Below are positions 1-6,432 of a stretch of 8,082 bases of DNA, one piece after another (within the stretch, counting starts at the first letter, position 1; every line of letters starts with the position of its first letter). The stretch covers positions 1 through 8,082 of the forward strand of contig CAJWSE010000046.1 of assembly GCA_913046275.1 (NCBI GenBank), written 5' to 3'. Made by a program: the position numbers and the translations under genes. The notes beneath the pieces were generated by a model that worked only from the letters and a program-made list of their open reading frames with translations, did no database searches and was not told where the DNA came from. The DNA is from an uncultured Phycisphaerae bacterium (GTDB lineage: Bacteria; Planctomycetota; Phycisphaerae; Phycisphaerales; SM1A02).

Positions 1-20
1 TTCGCAGAGTGTTTTGTCAC

Positions 21-64
21 AAAAAAAAAAATAAAAAACCGCCCTGGTCAACACCAAGGCGGTT
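21..64 (-). terminator. Intrinsic terminator of the first PEP-CTERM gene
   Basis: On the minus strand, 27 bases after the stop of the gene at 91-762, there is a GC-rich hairpin. Bases 37-43 pair with 58-64 and, after one C/A mismatch, bases 45-48 pair with 53-56, leaving a 4-base loop. It runs straight into a very long T tract (complement of the A run at 21-38, broken by one base). Strong stem plus U tract is the textbook rho-independent layout, and only the minus strand has the U tract in the right place. Confidence 0.93.
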
Positions 65-90
65 GTACAAGTGAATACACTTGCTCTCTC

Positions 91-762
91 TTATTTACGT
101 CGACGTCTCGCACAAACACCTGCAAGTCCAAGAAGCGCGATTGCACCTGGAGCTGGTACTACTGCGGAATCGAATGCAACACCTCGATATTGCCAGTTTG
201 ACAGGTCAGCATTTTTACCTTGTACATTTACTACACCGTACACGTGATCACCAAACTCTACTGTGAATTGTCCAAGAAGCACCCTTCCACCAACTTCATA
301 CACCTGCGCATCATCTGGGGTTGCAAACCATGAACCATTACTAGTTTCTAAATTTTCACCATCGTAATGGCTGCCACCCATAACATTACCTTCAAAGATT
401 GACCAATCCACTCCAATATCAAGCAAATTGTTGCCCGTGTCTGTCTCGAGACCAATTGTTACAAAGCTATCGTACTGAAGGCTTGGGAAGAAACCAAAAA
501 GCGCTGAGCTGGGAGCTTTGTGTGAACCGAATTGGTTTTGATAGAAACCGTTATCTGAACCAATCGTAAGTGCATCCACCGAATCGCCAAAAATTGCATT
601 CAATTGATCACCCTCATCAACATCCGCATAGACTTTAAATGTTGTGCCATACGCGGTAAGTGTTTCGTCAAATGAAATACCATTAAAATCTGCATTCGAT
701 GAACCGACTACAAAAAGTGACCCCACTACTGTTGCTGCGATTGTAAAAGTTTGCTTATTCAT
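91..762 (-). CDS. Secreted PEP-CTERM-type sorting-domain protein (paralogue 1)
   Basis: Predicted exported protein of 223 residues with unknown function. Seen: an N-terminal signal peptide (about residues 1-24, ending near SSNA before D25), a largely polar, acidic body, and a C-terminal tail at 202-223 made of PAPG, a hydrophobic segment and RRRRK. This tail is a PEP-CTERM-like variant; in known families it is recognised by an exosortase-type transpeptidase and targets proteins to the cell surface or extracellular matrix. The body shares blocks with the neighbour at 1094-1750: LNA-FGD (54-60), NGFYQN (71-76), TIGLE (102-106), IGVDW (116-120), NGSWFATPDDAQV (142-154) and GQFT (164-167). An upstream in-frame ATG at 777 would add five residues, but the ATG at 762 has a GAGGA ribosome-binding site about 8 bases upstream and aligns with the paralogue's start, so I prefer it. 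Its own promoter and terminator suggest a single-gene transcript. The function of the body is not recognised. Confidence 0.9.
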   Translation of the reverse strand: MNKQTFTIAATVVGSLFVVGSSNADFNGISFDETLTAYGTTFKVYADVDEGDQLNAIFGDSVDALTIGSDNGFYQNQFGSHKAPSSALFGFFPSLQYDSFVTIGLETDTGNNLLDIGVDWSIFEGNVMGGSHYDGENLETSNGSWFATPDDAQVYEVGGRVLLGQFTVEFGDHVYGVVNVQGKNADLSNWQYRGVAFDSAVVPAPGAIALLGLAGVCARRRRK

Positions 763-813
763 TGTGTTGTTCCTCATGTCTTTTGTTTTTCTTTACCTTG
801 TTGTCGCAAATGA

Positions 814-841
814 ATTATCACATTTGCCCCTACACAATCAA
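814..841 (-). promoter_or_regulatory. Candidate sigma70-type promoter for the first PEP-CTERM gene
   Basis: Read on the minus strand: TTGATT (836-841), a 16-base spacer, then GATAAT (814-819), with TG one base before the -10 (extended -10 form). This would start transcription near 807, giving a leader of about 45 bases before the preferred ATG at 762. It lies downstream of the terminator of the upstream gene, so the gene would need a promoter of this kind. The rest of the gene-free stretch 778-1000 shows nothing else that I can name. Confidence 0.45.
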
Positions 842-1000
842 TATGCATCAGAAATTCATAAGAGCAATTGGCACTCAGGCATCAATTCATCCACTGTTCA
901 GTCTGTACGGTTTATACGTTTTGTATGCCCAAGGCAAGCCTATAGAACCCTCAGCGCAGATTCTCTTATAGGACCCCTAAGTTTTGTTCCAAGTGCATTG

Positions 1001-1032
1001 AAAAACCGCCGCTACCGAAGTAGCGGCGGTTT
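1001..1032 (-). terminator. Intrinsic terminator of the second PEP-CTERM gene
   Basis: A perfect inverted repeat pairs 1003-1015 with 1020-1032. On the minus strand the loop reads TTCG closed by a C-G pair, the very stable UUCG tetraloop. Five Ts follow (complement of 1001-1005, partly within the stem). It lies about 60 bases after the stop of the gene at 1094-1750. The plus strand has only three Ts after the stem, so minus-strand termination is the better reading. Confidence 0.88.
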
Positions 1033-1093
1033 GAAGGTCGATTGTTACAGTTCGTCCGGTACCAAATGGCGAACTGTAAATGTCAATGCAAAA

Positions 1094-1750
1094 TTACTTG
1101 CGTCGACGGCGACTTACAACGCCAGCAAGACCAAGAAGTGCAATAGCACCTGGAGCTGGAATCATGTTGAACTCGAAAGCTTGATCTCGAGCCTGGAAGG
1201 TCTCGAAGTCGCCAGCCTTACCTTGTAGGTTAATGACGCCGCTTACGCTGCTGTCCATACCATACATAGTAAATTGACCCACCATTACGCGAAGGTCACT
1301 ACCAGCAAGAACTTGCGCATCATCTGGAGTTGCAAACCATGAACCGTTATCGGTTGAGATTGCTCCACCAGCTGCAAAGTCAGTCCAGTCAACACCAATG
1401 TTAAGCATTGCATTGCCTGTGCTGTCTTCAAGACCGATTGTTACCCAACTATCCAAAGCTAAGCTTGGGAAAAGTGGGATTAATGCGGGGTTAATTTCTG
1501 CACTAGTATTGCCACCAAGAGCGTTTTGGTAAAAACCATTTGATGATTCAATAAGAAGTGCATTATCTGCGTCGCCGAATACGGCATTTAGCTCATCAGT
1601 TGCAGCGCTAAAGTTAGCGAAGATTTGAGCTGTCCATGTGCCATCGCCATTGTCTACGTTAACGGATGTAAGTCCGGTGTAGTCAGCCATAGCGGAGCTT
1701 GCAATAAGCGAACCAGCTGCAATTGTGAGTGAAAGCGTTGATTTTTTCAT
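1094..1750 (-). CDS. Secreted PEP-CTERM-type sorting-domain protein (paralogue 2)
   Basis: Predicted exported protein of 218 residues, a tandem paralogue of the protein at 91-762. Seen: a signal peptide with a basic start (MKKS), a hydrophobic core and a likely cleavage after ASSAMA (residue 22), then a polar body, then PAPG at 198-201, a hydrophobic segment and terminal RRRRK. The tail is a PEP-CTERM-like surface-sorting signal handled by exosortases in known systems. Blocks shared with the paralogue include LNA-FGD (54-60), NGFYQN (71-76), VTIGLE (103-108), NIGVDW (117-122), NGSWFATPDDAQV (135-147), VGQFT (157-161) and LQGK (175-178). The start is supported by a purine-rich GAGGAAGGAAAG stretch just upstream. 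This copy lacks roughly ten residues present in paralogue 1 between the IGVDW and NGSWF blocks. The body's function is not recognised; a structural or matrix role is only inferred from the sorting signal. Confidence 0.92.
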   Translation of the reverse strand: MKKSTLSLTIAAGSLIASSAMADYTGLTSVNVDNGDGTWTAQIFANFSAATDELNAVFGDADNALLIESSNGFYQNALGGNTSAEINPALIPLFPSLALDSWVTIGLEDSTGNAMLNIGVDWTDFAAGGAISTDNGSWFATPDDAQVLAGSDLRVMVGQFTMYGMDSSVSGVINLQGKAGDFETFQARDQAFEFNMIPAPGAIALLGLAGVVSRRRRK

Positions 1751-1974
1751 TTGCTTTCCTTCCTCTTTTTCTTTCTAAAAATTCTAGATCTAGTTAAAAA
1801 CGTACGTTGGTGATTGGATTCCTGCCATCTAGAGCTGACTTAGGGGCAATAGGCCAATCATGTTCCCCAACAGGTTCGTTATTCGCAGTATTGCTTTGGT
1901 CGGTTCCCACAACCTTGCACTGAAATCTCTTCCCTGTCGAGATAGGTAAAACTCTCGTTCCACCAAACATTTAG

Positions 1975-2002
1975 AGAATACCTATTGATGCGTCTCAGTC
2001 AA
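1975..2002 (-). promoter_or_regulatory. Candidate minus-strand promoter inside the 1998-2016 palindrome
   Basis: On the minus strand TTGACT (1997-2002) is followed by 16 bases and TATTCT (1975-1980). The -35-like half lies in one arm of the perfect inverted repeat 1998-2016, so the palindrome could act as an operator rather than, or as well as, a terminator. If used, it would give the PEP-CTERM gene at 1094-1750 a leader of over 200 bases. A closer -10-like TAGAAT at 1781-1786 has no good -35 box, so the true promoter of that gene is unresolved. Confidence 0.25.
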
Positions 2003-2021
2003 CTTGAAAAGTTGACTTTTT
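1998..2021 (+). terminator. Orphan plus-strand intrinsic terminator
   Basis: Perfect 8-base-pair inverted repeat (1998-2005 with 2009-2016, loop GAA) followed directly by TTTTT at 2017-2021 on the plus strand. On the minus strand the Ts precede the stem, so it would not terminate miaB transcripts. There is no plus-strand gene between position 1 and this site, which suggests either an unannotated plus-strand RNA or a palindromic protein-binding site. Confidence 0.5.
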
Positions 2022-2032
2022 ACACCAAACCA

Positions 2033-2070
2033 GTAAAAAAAACCCAATAAGTTGCCTATTTTGACAACTT
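2033..2070 (-). terminator. Weak candidate terminator of miaB
   Basis: On the minus strand AAGTTG (2065-2070) pairs with CAACTT (2049-2054) around a 10-base loop that contains the miaB stop codon. Eight Ts follow (complement of 2034-2041), about seven bases after the stem. The stem is short and AT-rich, so termination here would be inefficient. Confidence 0.35.
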
Positions 2071-3609
2071 GTGCTTTTCAAGGTTACCAATTAATAAAAG
2101 TGGGCCCGAACTAGTAATTTCAACTTCTACAATCGAACCAATAAGACTCGATGCTTGCTCTTCAGAATCGACATCAAACACACAAATCAAATCGCCAGCC
2201 GTTCGCCCAGAAAGTTGAACTTTAGCGGATTCCCACTTAAGCTCTACTCCCTTTTTAGCTGATTTCGGACTAATGCGTTCTACGAAAACCTCTACAGACT
2301 TGCCTTCATAGGCTTGATGTACTTCTGCACTTATTTGACCGCCAAGATCAAGCAAAGCATTAAGTCGATCGCGCTTTAAGGCGCGAGGAACATCATCTTC
2401 AAATCGATTGATTGCAATAGTTCCAGGCCTCGGCGAATAGTGAAAAACAAAATTATTTTTGAATCGCACACGTTTTAATAGTTCACGAGTTGCCTCGTGA
2501 TCTTCATCAGTCTCGCCGCAAAAACCAACAATAATATCGCCTGCTATTTCAACATCTGGAATAATTGCTCGTGCTCGATCAATAAACTCTATATATTCCT
2601 CAACTGTATATCCACGATTCATTTTCTTAAGCATCCTGTTAGAACCAGACTGTGCTGGAACATGCAAATAATTACAAATACGGGGGCAGTCGCGCATTAC
2701 TTCAAGAATATCATTGCCAAAATCAATTGGATAACTCGTCACGAATCGCAACCGCTGCAGTTTGGGAACTTCATCATGAATTCTTTGGAGTAAATTTGCA
2801 AATGTCGTGATAATTTGATCAGTATCAATCGGTTTCTTAAACGCCGTCAATCCTGGTCCTATTTGCGGAACTTCTTTGCCCTCTTTATTTAATGCAATTC
2901 CATGGCTATATCTGTAATGGTTCACAGTCTGACCAAGCAAAGTAATTTCAACCGCCCCACTTGCAACAAGACCCCTGCACTCTTCTACAATTGCATCGGG
3001 TGGTCGATGTACTTCAGCGCCTCGAGTATTAGGCACAACACAGTAGGTGCAAAACTTGTTACAGCCACGAGTAATACGTACATAAGCAGATTTACCTGAT
3101 GTTTTTCTAAAATCGGGATTAAACGCCCTCGATAAGTCCAGCAATTCTAAATTGTCATCAGCAGCTGAGAGTGCTGAAGTTCTTCTTGAACGATTACCCT
3201 GCAACGCTGCGCGGTCTGCTGTACTTTGACGTTCCTCCATTTGTGCGTTCTGAAGCAATGTTGGCAATCGGTCAAGCTCGCTCGGGCCACAGATAAAATC
3301 AATCTGCGGATATTTTCCGAGAAGTTTTTTACCCTCACGCTCAGGCAAACAACCAAGCATACCTACAACTACTTCGCGGCCACCTTCTTTTTCAATACCT
3401 AGTTCACCTATTCGGCTCAGCACTTTATTTTCTGCTTGCTCTCTTACGGAACAGGTATTAAAAAGCACCACATCGGCCAAATCTCGATCCTCTCCAAACG
3501 AATAACCTAATGCAGCAAGTTGCCCCTGAACAAGTTCACTGTCGAGTTCGTTCATTTGGCAGCCAAATGTTTGAAGAAAAATAGTTTTTATGTCTTGGGA
3601 TGTCTTCAT
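2056..3609 (-). CDS. miaB: tRNA-2-methylthio-N6-isopentenyladenosine synthase MiaB
   Basis: Radical SAM methylthiotransferase that converts i6A37 to ms2i6A37 in tRNAs reading U-starting codons, improving decoding fidelity. Seen in order: an N-terminal UPF0004 domain with three Fe-S ligand cysteines (C17 in TFGCQMNELDS, C53 in NTCSVREQAENK, C87 in GMLGCLPE); the radical SAM core with RGCNKFCTYC giving the CxxxCxxC cluster (C183, C187, C190); LHVPAQSGSNRML (315-327); GFCGETDED (362-370) in place of the usual GFPGET form; and a C-terminal TRAM-like region from about 432. At 517 residues it is longer than typical MiaB (about 440-475). The excess lies in a linker at about 120-165 and an insertion at about 233-265 after LLGQTVN. 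No clear ribosome-binding site precedes the ATG. It is divergent from ftsW across 77 bases. MtaB and RimO are the alternatives; the N-terminal QMN-DSE and LLGQTVN motifs favour MiaB. Confidence 0.95.
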   Translation of the reverse strand: MKTSQDIKTIFLQTFGCQMNELDSELVQGQLAALGYSFGEDRDLADVVLFNTCSVREQAENKVLSRIGELGIEKEGGREVVVGMLGCLPEREGKKLLGKYPQIDFICGPSELDRLPTLLQNAQMEERQSTADRAALQGNRSRRTSALSAADDNLELLDLSRAFNPDFRKTSGKSAYVRITRGCNKFCTYCVVPNTRGAEVHRPPDAIVEECRGLVASGAVEITLLGQTVNHYRYSHGIALNKEGKEVPQIGPGLTAFKKPIDTDQIITTFANLLQRIHDEVPKLQRLRFVTSYPIDFGNDILEVMRDCPRICNYLHVPAQSGSNRMLKKMNRGYTVEEYIEFIDRARAIIPDVEIAGDIIVGFCGETDEDHEATRELLKRVRFKNNFVFHYSPRPGTIAINRFEDDVPRALKRDRLNALLDLGGQISAEVHQAYEGKSVEVFVERISPKSAKKGVELKWESAKVQLSGRTAGDLICVFDVDSEEQASSLIGSIVEVEITSSGPLLLIGNLEKHKLSK

Positions 3610-3686
3610 TTGAACGTTGCATAGTATGACCTAATCCGACCCAGATTGTGTGGCTAAAGCCCCGATACAGTCGATACTTATAAAAT
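3610..3686. promoter_or_regulatory. Divergent miaB/ftsW intergenic promoter region
   Basis: These 77 bases must hold the promoters of both divergent genes. Towards ftsW there is a good -10-like TATAAA at 3679-3684, but it abuts the annotated ATG (3687) and would start transcription at about 3690-3692, at or just inside the start codon. I found no matching TTGACA-like -35. Towards miaB only a poor CATACT-like -10 is visible. Neither promoter can be fixed from sequence alone. Confidence 0.4.
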
Positions 3687-4838
3687 ATGCGTGCTGGACA
3701 AGGAATTATTGTGATTTCCATCGCCCTACTGATGCTTGGTGTCATCATGGTGAATTCTGCTGGCATGCAAATATCACAACAACCTTTGCATCTCAGCGAC
3801 ATTCTGACAAGCAGACCCACCTTACTAGCGTTATGTGCAATTATTGCTATGTATTGCGGGAGTCGATTCCCTTTAGGCATCTTGCAAAAATCCCTATGGA
3901 AGGTCCCGCTGGTGCTCTGGCTATTTCCCATCACAATAGTGTTGCTTCTTGCAGTTTACGCACCTGTAATTGGAAGGGAAGTCAATTATTCAAATAGGTG
4001 GATTGATATTGGAGGATTCAATTTCCAACCAAGTGAAATCGCGAAGTGGTCAATGGTGTTACTGGTAGCGTTTTGGTGCTCCAAATATTTTACAAATATG
4101 CAAAATTTTTGGAAAGGTTTTATCCCGCCCATGATTGGCATTGGTTCGATAGTCGCAATTATTGCTGTAGAAGATTTAGGAACTGCAGTCTTAGTGTTTA
4201 TAGTCGCATGCACAATATTATTTGCATCTGGAGCGAAGCTTGTCTACTTCGCCTCTCTTGCTCCCATCGGGGCCGGAGGACTTGCCTTCGCCTTACTATC
4301 AAGTCCCTATCGATGGGCTCGTATCCAAACCTATCTTCACCCGTTTGAAGCGCCCGAAGGAGATGGCTATCACATCCTCCAATCAATGTCCGCCATTTCG
4401 GAAGGCGGACTCGCCGGATTAGGATTAGGAAATGGAATCCATAAATTTGGTTATCTTCCAGAAGACACAACCGATTTTATCTATTCAGTCATTTGCGAAG
4501 AATTAGGTATTTTTGGATCTTTTGCAGTTGCATCCTTGTATGTAGGTTTAGTTGTGTTGGGAGTACTTATCATTAAAAAGACCACAACTACTTTTCAGCA
4601 ACTTCTTGCACTCGGCATCATAACGACAGTAGGTTTCCAAGCAGCCATGAATATCCTTGTTGTAACTGCACTTGTACCAACAAAGGGGATTGCACTTCCT
4701 CTACTAAGCAATGGTGGAACAGGCTGGTTACTAACTGCTTTCTGCATAGGCCTTATCGATGCAATCGATCGAAACAATGAGTCATCCGTTACCAAGTTAA
4801 ACCATCAGACAACAAGCTTTAGTCGAACAAATGCCTAA
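3687..4838 (+). CDS. ftsW: Peptidoglycan glycosyltransferase FtsW (SEDS family)
   Basis: Integral membrane SEDS polymerase that strings lipid II into glycan chains during septum formation, normally with a partner class B penicillin-binding protein. Seen: 383 residues with about nine to ten hydrophobic segments; RWIDIGGFNFQPSEIAK (104-120); EDLGTAVL (162-169); QSMSAISEGGLAGLGLGNG (232-250); LPEDTTDFIYSV (257-268), whose D263 matches the essential SEDS aspartate; and PTKGIALPLLSNGGTG (321-336). Its overlap with murG favours FtsW over RodA. The start is uncertain: the ATG at 3687 is the first possible one (a TAA lies two codons upstream) but has no ribosome-binding site. A GTG at 3711 has AAGGA six bases upstream (3700-3704) and fits the -10 box at 3679-3684, and would remove eight residues before the first membrane segment. 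I keep the ATG because it retains the short basic N-terminus before that segment. The stop overlaps murG by 8 bases. Confidence 0.93.
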   Translation: MRAGQGIIVISIALLMLGVIMVNSAGMQISQQPLHLSDILTSRPTLLALCAIIAMYCGSRFPLGILQKSLWKVPLVLWLFPITIVLLLAVYAPVIGREVNYSNRWIDIGGFNFQPSEIAKWSMVLLVAFWCSKYFTNMQNFWKGFIPPMIGIGSIVAIIAVEDLGTAVLVFIVACTILFASGAKLVYFASLAPIGAGGLAFALLSSPYRWARIQTYLHPFEAPEGDGYHILQSMSAISEGGLAGLGLGNGIHKFGYLPEDTTDFIYSVICEELGIFGSFAVASLYVGLVVLGVLIIKKTTTTFQQLLALGIITTVGFQAAMNILVVTALVPTKGIALPLLSNGGTGWLLTAFCIGLIDAIDRNNESSVTKLNHQTTSFSRTNA

Positions 4839-5910
4839 GATTCTCATCGCTGGCGGTGGAAGTGGAGGGCATGTTGCACCAGCAATTGCATCGGCCGAAG
4901 CACTTTCTGCACTTGGATGCAATGTGACACTCGCTCATTCAACACGAACGATTGATCACTCAATGGCAAGTCAAACACCTTTTGAACGCATTGAGATGAA
5001 AGCAAAACCTTTTAAAACAAGCCCCTTAGGTTTTTTGCGTTTCACAAAAGGATTTATTAATACAAATAAACAAATGTCTAAGTACATACAAAAAAATCGA
5101 ATTGATTGCGTACTTGGTACCGGTGGTTTTGTTGCTGCACCTGCAATACATGCAGCAAGAAAAATGGGATGCCCCACAGTACTTCTTAATTTAGATGACC
5201 CGCCAGGAAAAGCTAATGCGCTTGCCGTGCGATGGGCTGACAAAGTACTCTCCACCGTAAACTGCCAGCTCCAGAATATGAAGCTCATCGCGCCTCCACT
5301 GCGCTCATGCGTCATTGCTCAAACGAAAGATATTGCTAGCTATGAAAAGTATCAATGTGATCCGCAAAAATTAACGCTACTAATCACCGGAGCTTCGCAA
5401 GGCGCATCCACGATTAATGTTTTTATCCCTGAACTTGCCAAACGCAATACTACCGCATTTCAAGATTGGCAAATCGTACATATTGCCGGGGCTGGAAATG
5501 TTAAAAAAGTTGAAAATCTCTGGAGAAAAACAAGCATTAAATTTAAGGTCATTGATTTTACGCATCACATGGGCGCACTCTGGAGCATCGCCGATCTAGC
5601 CATTACTCGCGGCGGGGCAAACACCATTGCTGAAATAGGTTTCAACGCAATCCCCTCAATTGTTATGCCATACCCTTATCACAAAGATGATCATCAACGA
5701 ATAAATGCTCTTAGCCTGGAACGTGTTGGCGGTGTACGAATCGAAACAGATTACAAAGATACCGAAGCGAACATTCAGCATTGTGGCGCCACTTTGTTAA
5801 AACTATTAAACCAACACAAAGAGCGATTTCAAATGCACCAAGCACTCACCTCCCTCCCTATCGAAAACGGAGCTGAAGTGATTGCAAGGACCTGCCTAGG
5901 GCTTATCTAA
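4831..5910 (+). CDS. murG: UDP-GlcNAc--undecaprenyl-PP-MurNAc-pentapeptide GlcNAc transferase MurG
   Basis: GT28-family glycosyltransferase on the inner face of the membrane. It adds GlcNAc from UDP-GlcNAc to lipid I, giving lipid II, the substrate polymerised by FtsW. Seen: 359 residues, the usual length; the N-terminal glycine loop GGGSGGH (8-14); GTGGFVAAP (96-104), the counterpart of GMGGYVSGP; a second glycine loop GASQGA (187-192); and the UDP-GlcNAc-binding stretch RGGANTIAEIG (260-270) with E268, followed by HKDDHQRINA (284-293). The region that usually reads HEQN-x-x-x-G-x-x-N is NLDDPPGKAN (120-129), so the conserved E-Q pair is replaced while the later G and N remain. The start ATG lies within the end of ftsW (8-base overlap), implying translational coupling. 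A 75-base gap follows before the next gene. Confidence 0.94.
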   Translation: MPKILIAGGGSGGHVAPAIASAEALSALGCNVTLAHSTRTIDHSMASQTPFERIEMKAKPFKTSPLGFLRFTKGFINTNKQMSKYIQKNRIDCVLGTGGFVAAPAIHAARKMGCPTVLLNLDDPPGKANALAVRWADKVLSTVNCQLQNMKLIAPPLRSCVIAQTKDIASYEKYQCDPQKLTLLITGASQGASTINVFIPELAKRNTTAFQDWQIVHIAGAGNVKKVENLWRKTSIKFKVIDFTHHMGALWSIADLAITRGGANTIAEIGFNAIPSIVMPYPYHKDDHQRINALSLERVGGVRIETDYKDTEANIQHCGATLLKLLNQHKERFQMHQALTSLPIENGAEVIARTCLGLI

Positions 5911-5931
5911 AGCGCTACATTAGGTTTATTA

Positions 5932-5970
5932 AATACTTTTCATTGGCCTTTTAACAAAAAGAAGAGTATT
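5932..5970 (+). other. Imperfect hairpin between murG and the next gene
   Basis: AATACTTTTC (5932-5941) can pair with GAAGAGTATT (5961-5970) over 10 base pairs including one G-T, with a 19-base loop. No T tract follows, so it is not a standard terminator. It ends 15 bases before the next start codon and could affect its translation, or could be incidental. A poor promoter-like pair (TTGGCC at 5943-5948, TATTCT at 5967-5972) overlaps it. Confidence 0.25.
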
Positions 5971-5985
5971 CTTACAAGTAATAAT

Positions 5986-6432
5986 ATGGAAGATATTCGT
6001 AACATCCTTATATCAAGATGCATTATGTTGGTGTCATCTGACCATCTAAATATCTCTCAGCGGATTATTCAAGAATATGAATTAGACGCGATGGTGGAGT
6101 ATCATCCTGCACTCGCAATGGCTGAATTATGTCTTCTCACGAAAGAGCTAAAGAACAAGCAAGCGTGGAAAGATAACAGGGAAATGGCTAATCTCATCAT
6201 TATTCATCCGCATACTTTTGCCGGCGCAGATGAAATGTGTCGAGCTGTCAGAAAACACCTTCCAGAAGTCAACATAATTGAACTCAAAAATGGCAAGCTC
6301 GCTTTAACAACACCACATGAACATGCCCTTGATGTCCTCGAAGAACCACCAATTATTGTTTCGGATACTATCGATGCAAATGAACTTAATATGTTGTTGG
6401 ATATTCCTATCAGTAGGGAAGACGAACAATGA
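5986..6432 (+). CDS. Unrecognised protein with receiver-like fold lacking the phospho-acceptor
   Basis: Soluble 148-residue protein; I do not recognise a named family. The order of predicted elements resembles a response-regulator receiver domain: a strand RCIMLVSSD (11-19), helix (22-32), a helix-rich middle (40-66), strand NLIIIHP (69-75), helix (80-91), strand NIIELKNGKL (96-105). Where a receiver carries its phosphorylated aspartate after the third strand this protein has His-Pro, so it would be a pseudo-receiver at best. This fold reading is inference. There is no signal peptide or membrane segment. No good ribosome-binding site precedes the ATG. Its stop overlaps the start of the diguanylate cyclase gene by 4 bases (ATGA), so the two are probably translated together and may work together, for example as a regulatory partner of the cyclase. 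The 75-base gap to murG leaves open whether it belongs to the cell-wall operon. Confidence 0.8.
   Translation: MEDIRNILISRCIMLVSSDHLNISQRIIQEYELDAMVEYHPALAMAELCLLTKELKNKQAWKDNREMANLIIIHPHTFAGADEMCRAVRKHLPEVNIIELKNGKLALTTPHEHALDVLEEPPIIVSDTIDANELNMLLDIPISREDEQ

Larger units (their letters stand above)
1829..2021 (+). ncRNA. Possible structured RNA in the gene-free stretch 1751-2055
   Basis: This stretch has no credible coding frame but has an unusual amount of nested pairing. Seen: GGGG plus AATA (1843-1846, 1848-1851) pairing with TGTTCCCC (1861-1868) around a bulged C; ATAGGTA (1942-1948) pairing with TACCTAT (1979-1985), with CTCT/AGAG (1952-1955, 1973-1976) stacked inside; AGGTT/AACCT in the middle; and an outer pairing of GA-CTGA (1832-1838) with TCAGTC (1995-2000). 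The plus strand then ends in an intrinsic terminator with no plus-strand gene before it. A closed rod of about 170 bases resembles the general shape of 6S RNA, but I cannot match it to 6S, RNase P, tmRNA or SRP RNA. No convincing plus-strand promoter was found. The same repeats could instead form a long leader of the minus-strand gene at 1094-1750. Folding was done by eye. Confidence 0.3.

Noticed and set aside
644..1228. Plus-strand open frame of 194 codons
   Set aside because: It overlaps the starts and ends of two well-supported minus-strand genes, crosses the minus-strand terminator at 1001-1032, and has no recognisable motif.
1829..2021. 6S RNA, RNase P RNA, tmRNA or SRP RNA assignment
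   Set aside because: The overall rod shape recalls 6S RNA, but I could not find the conserved sequence signatures of any of these families by eye.
2497..2793. Plus-strand open frame of 98 codons inside miaB
   Set aside because: It is antisense to the conserved radical SAM core of miaB and has no features of its own.
3536..3934. Minus-strand open frame of 132 codons across the miaB/ftsW junction
   Set aside because: It runs antisense through the start of ftsW and overlaps the start of miaB; it is a shadow frame without family features.
3687..4838. RodA instead of FtsW
   Set aside because: Both belong to the SEDS family, but the 8-base overlap with murG fits the division and cell-wall cluster and so FtsW; the sequence motifs alone do not exclude RodA.
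5932..5970. Terminator after murG
   Set aside because: The stem is AT-rich with a 19-base loop and no T tract follows, so it does not fit an intrinsic terminator.
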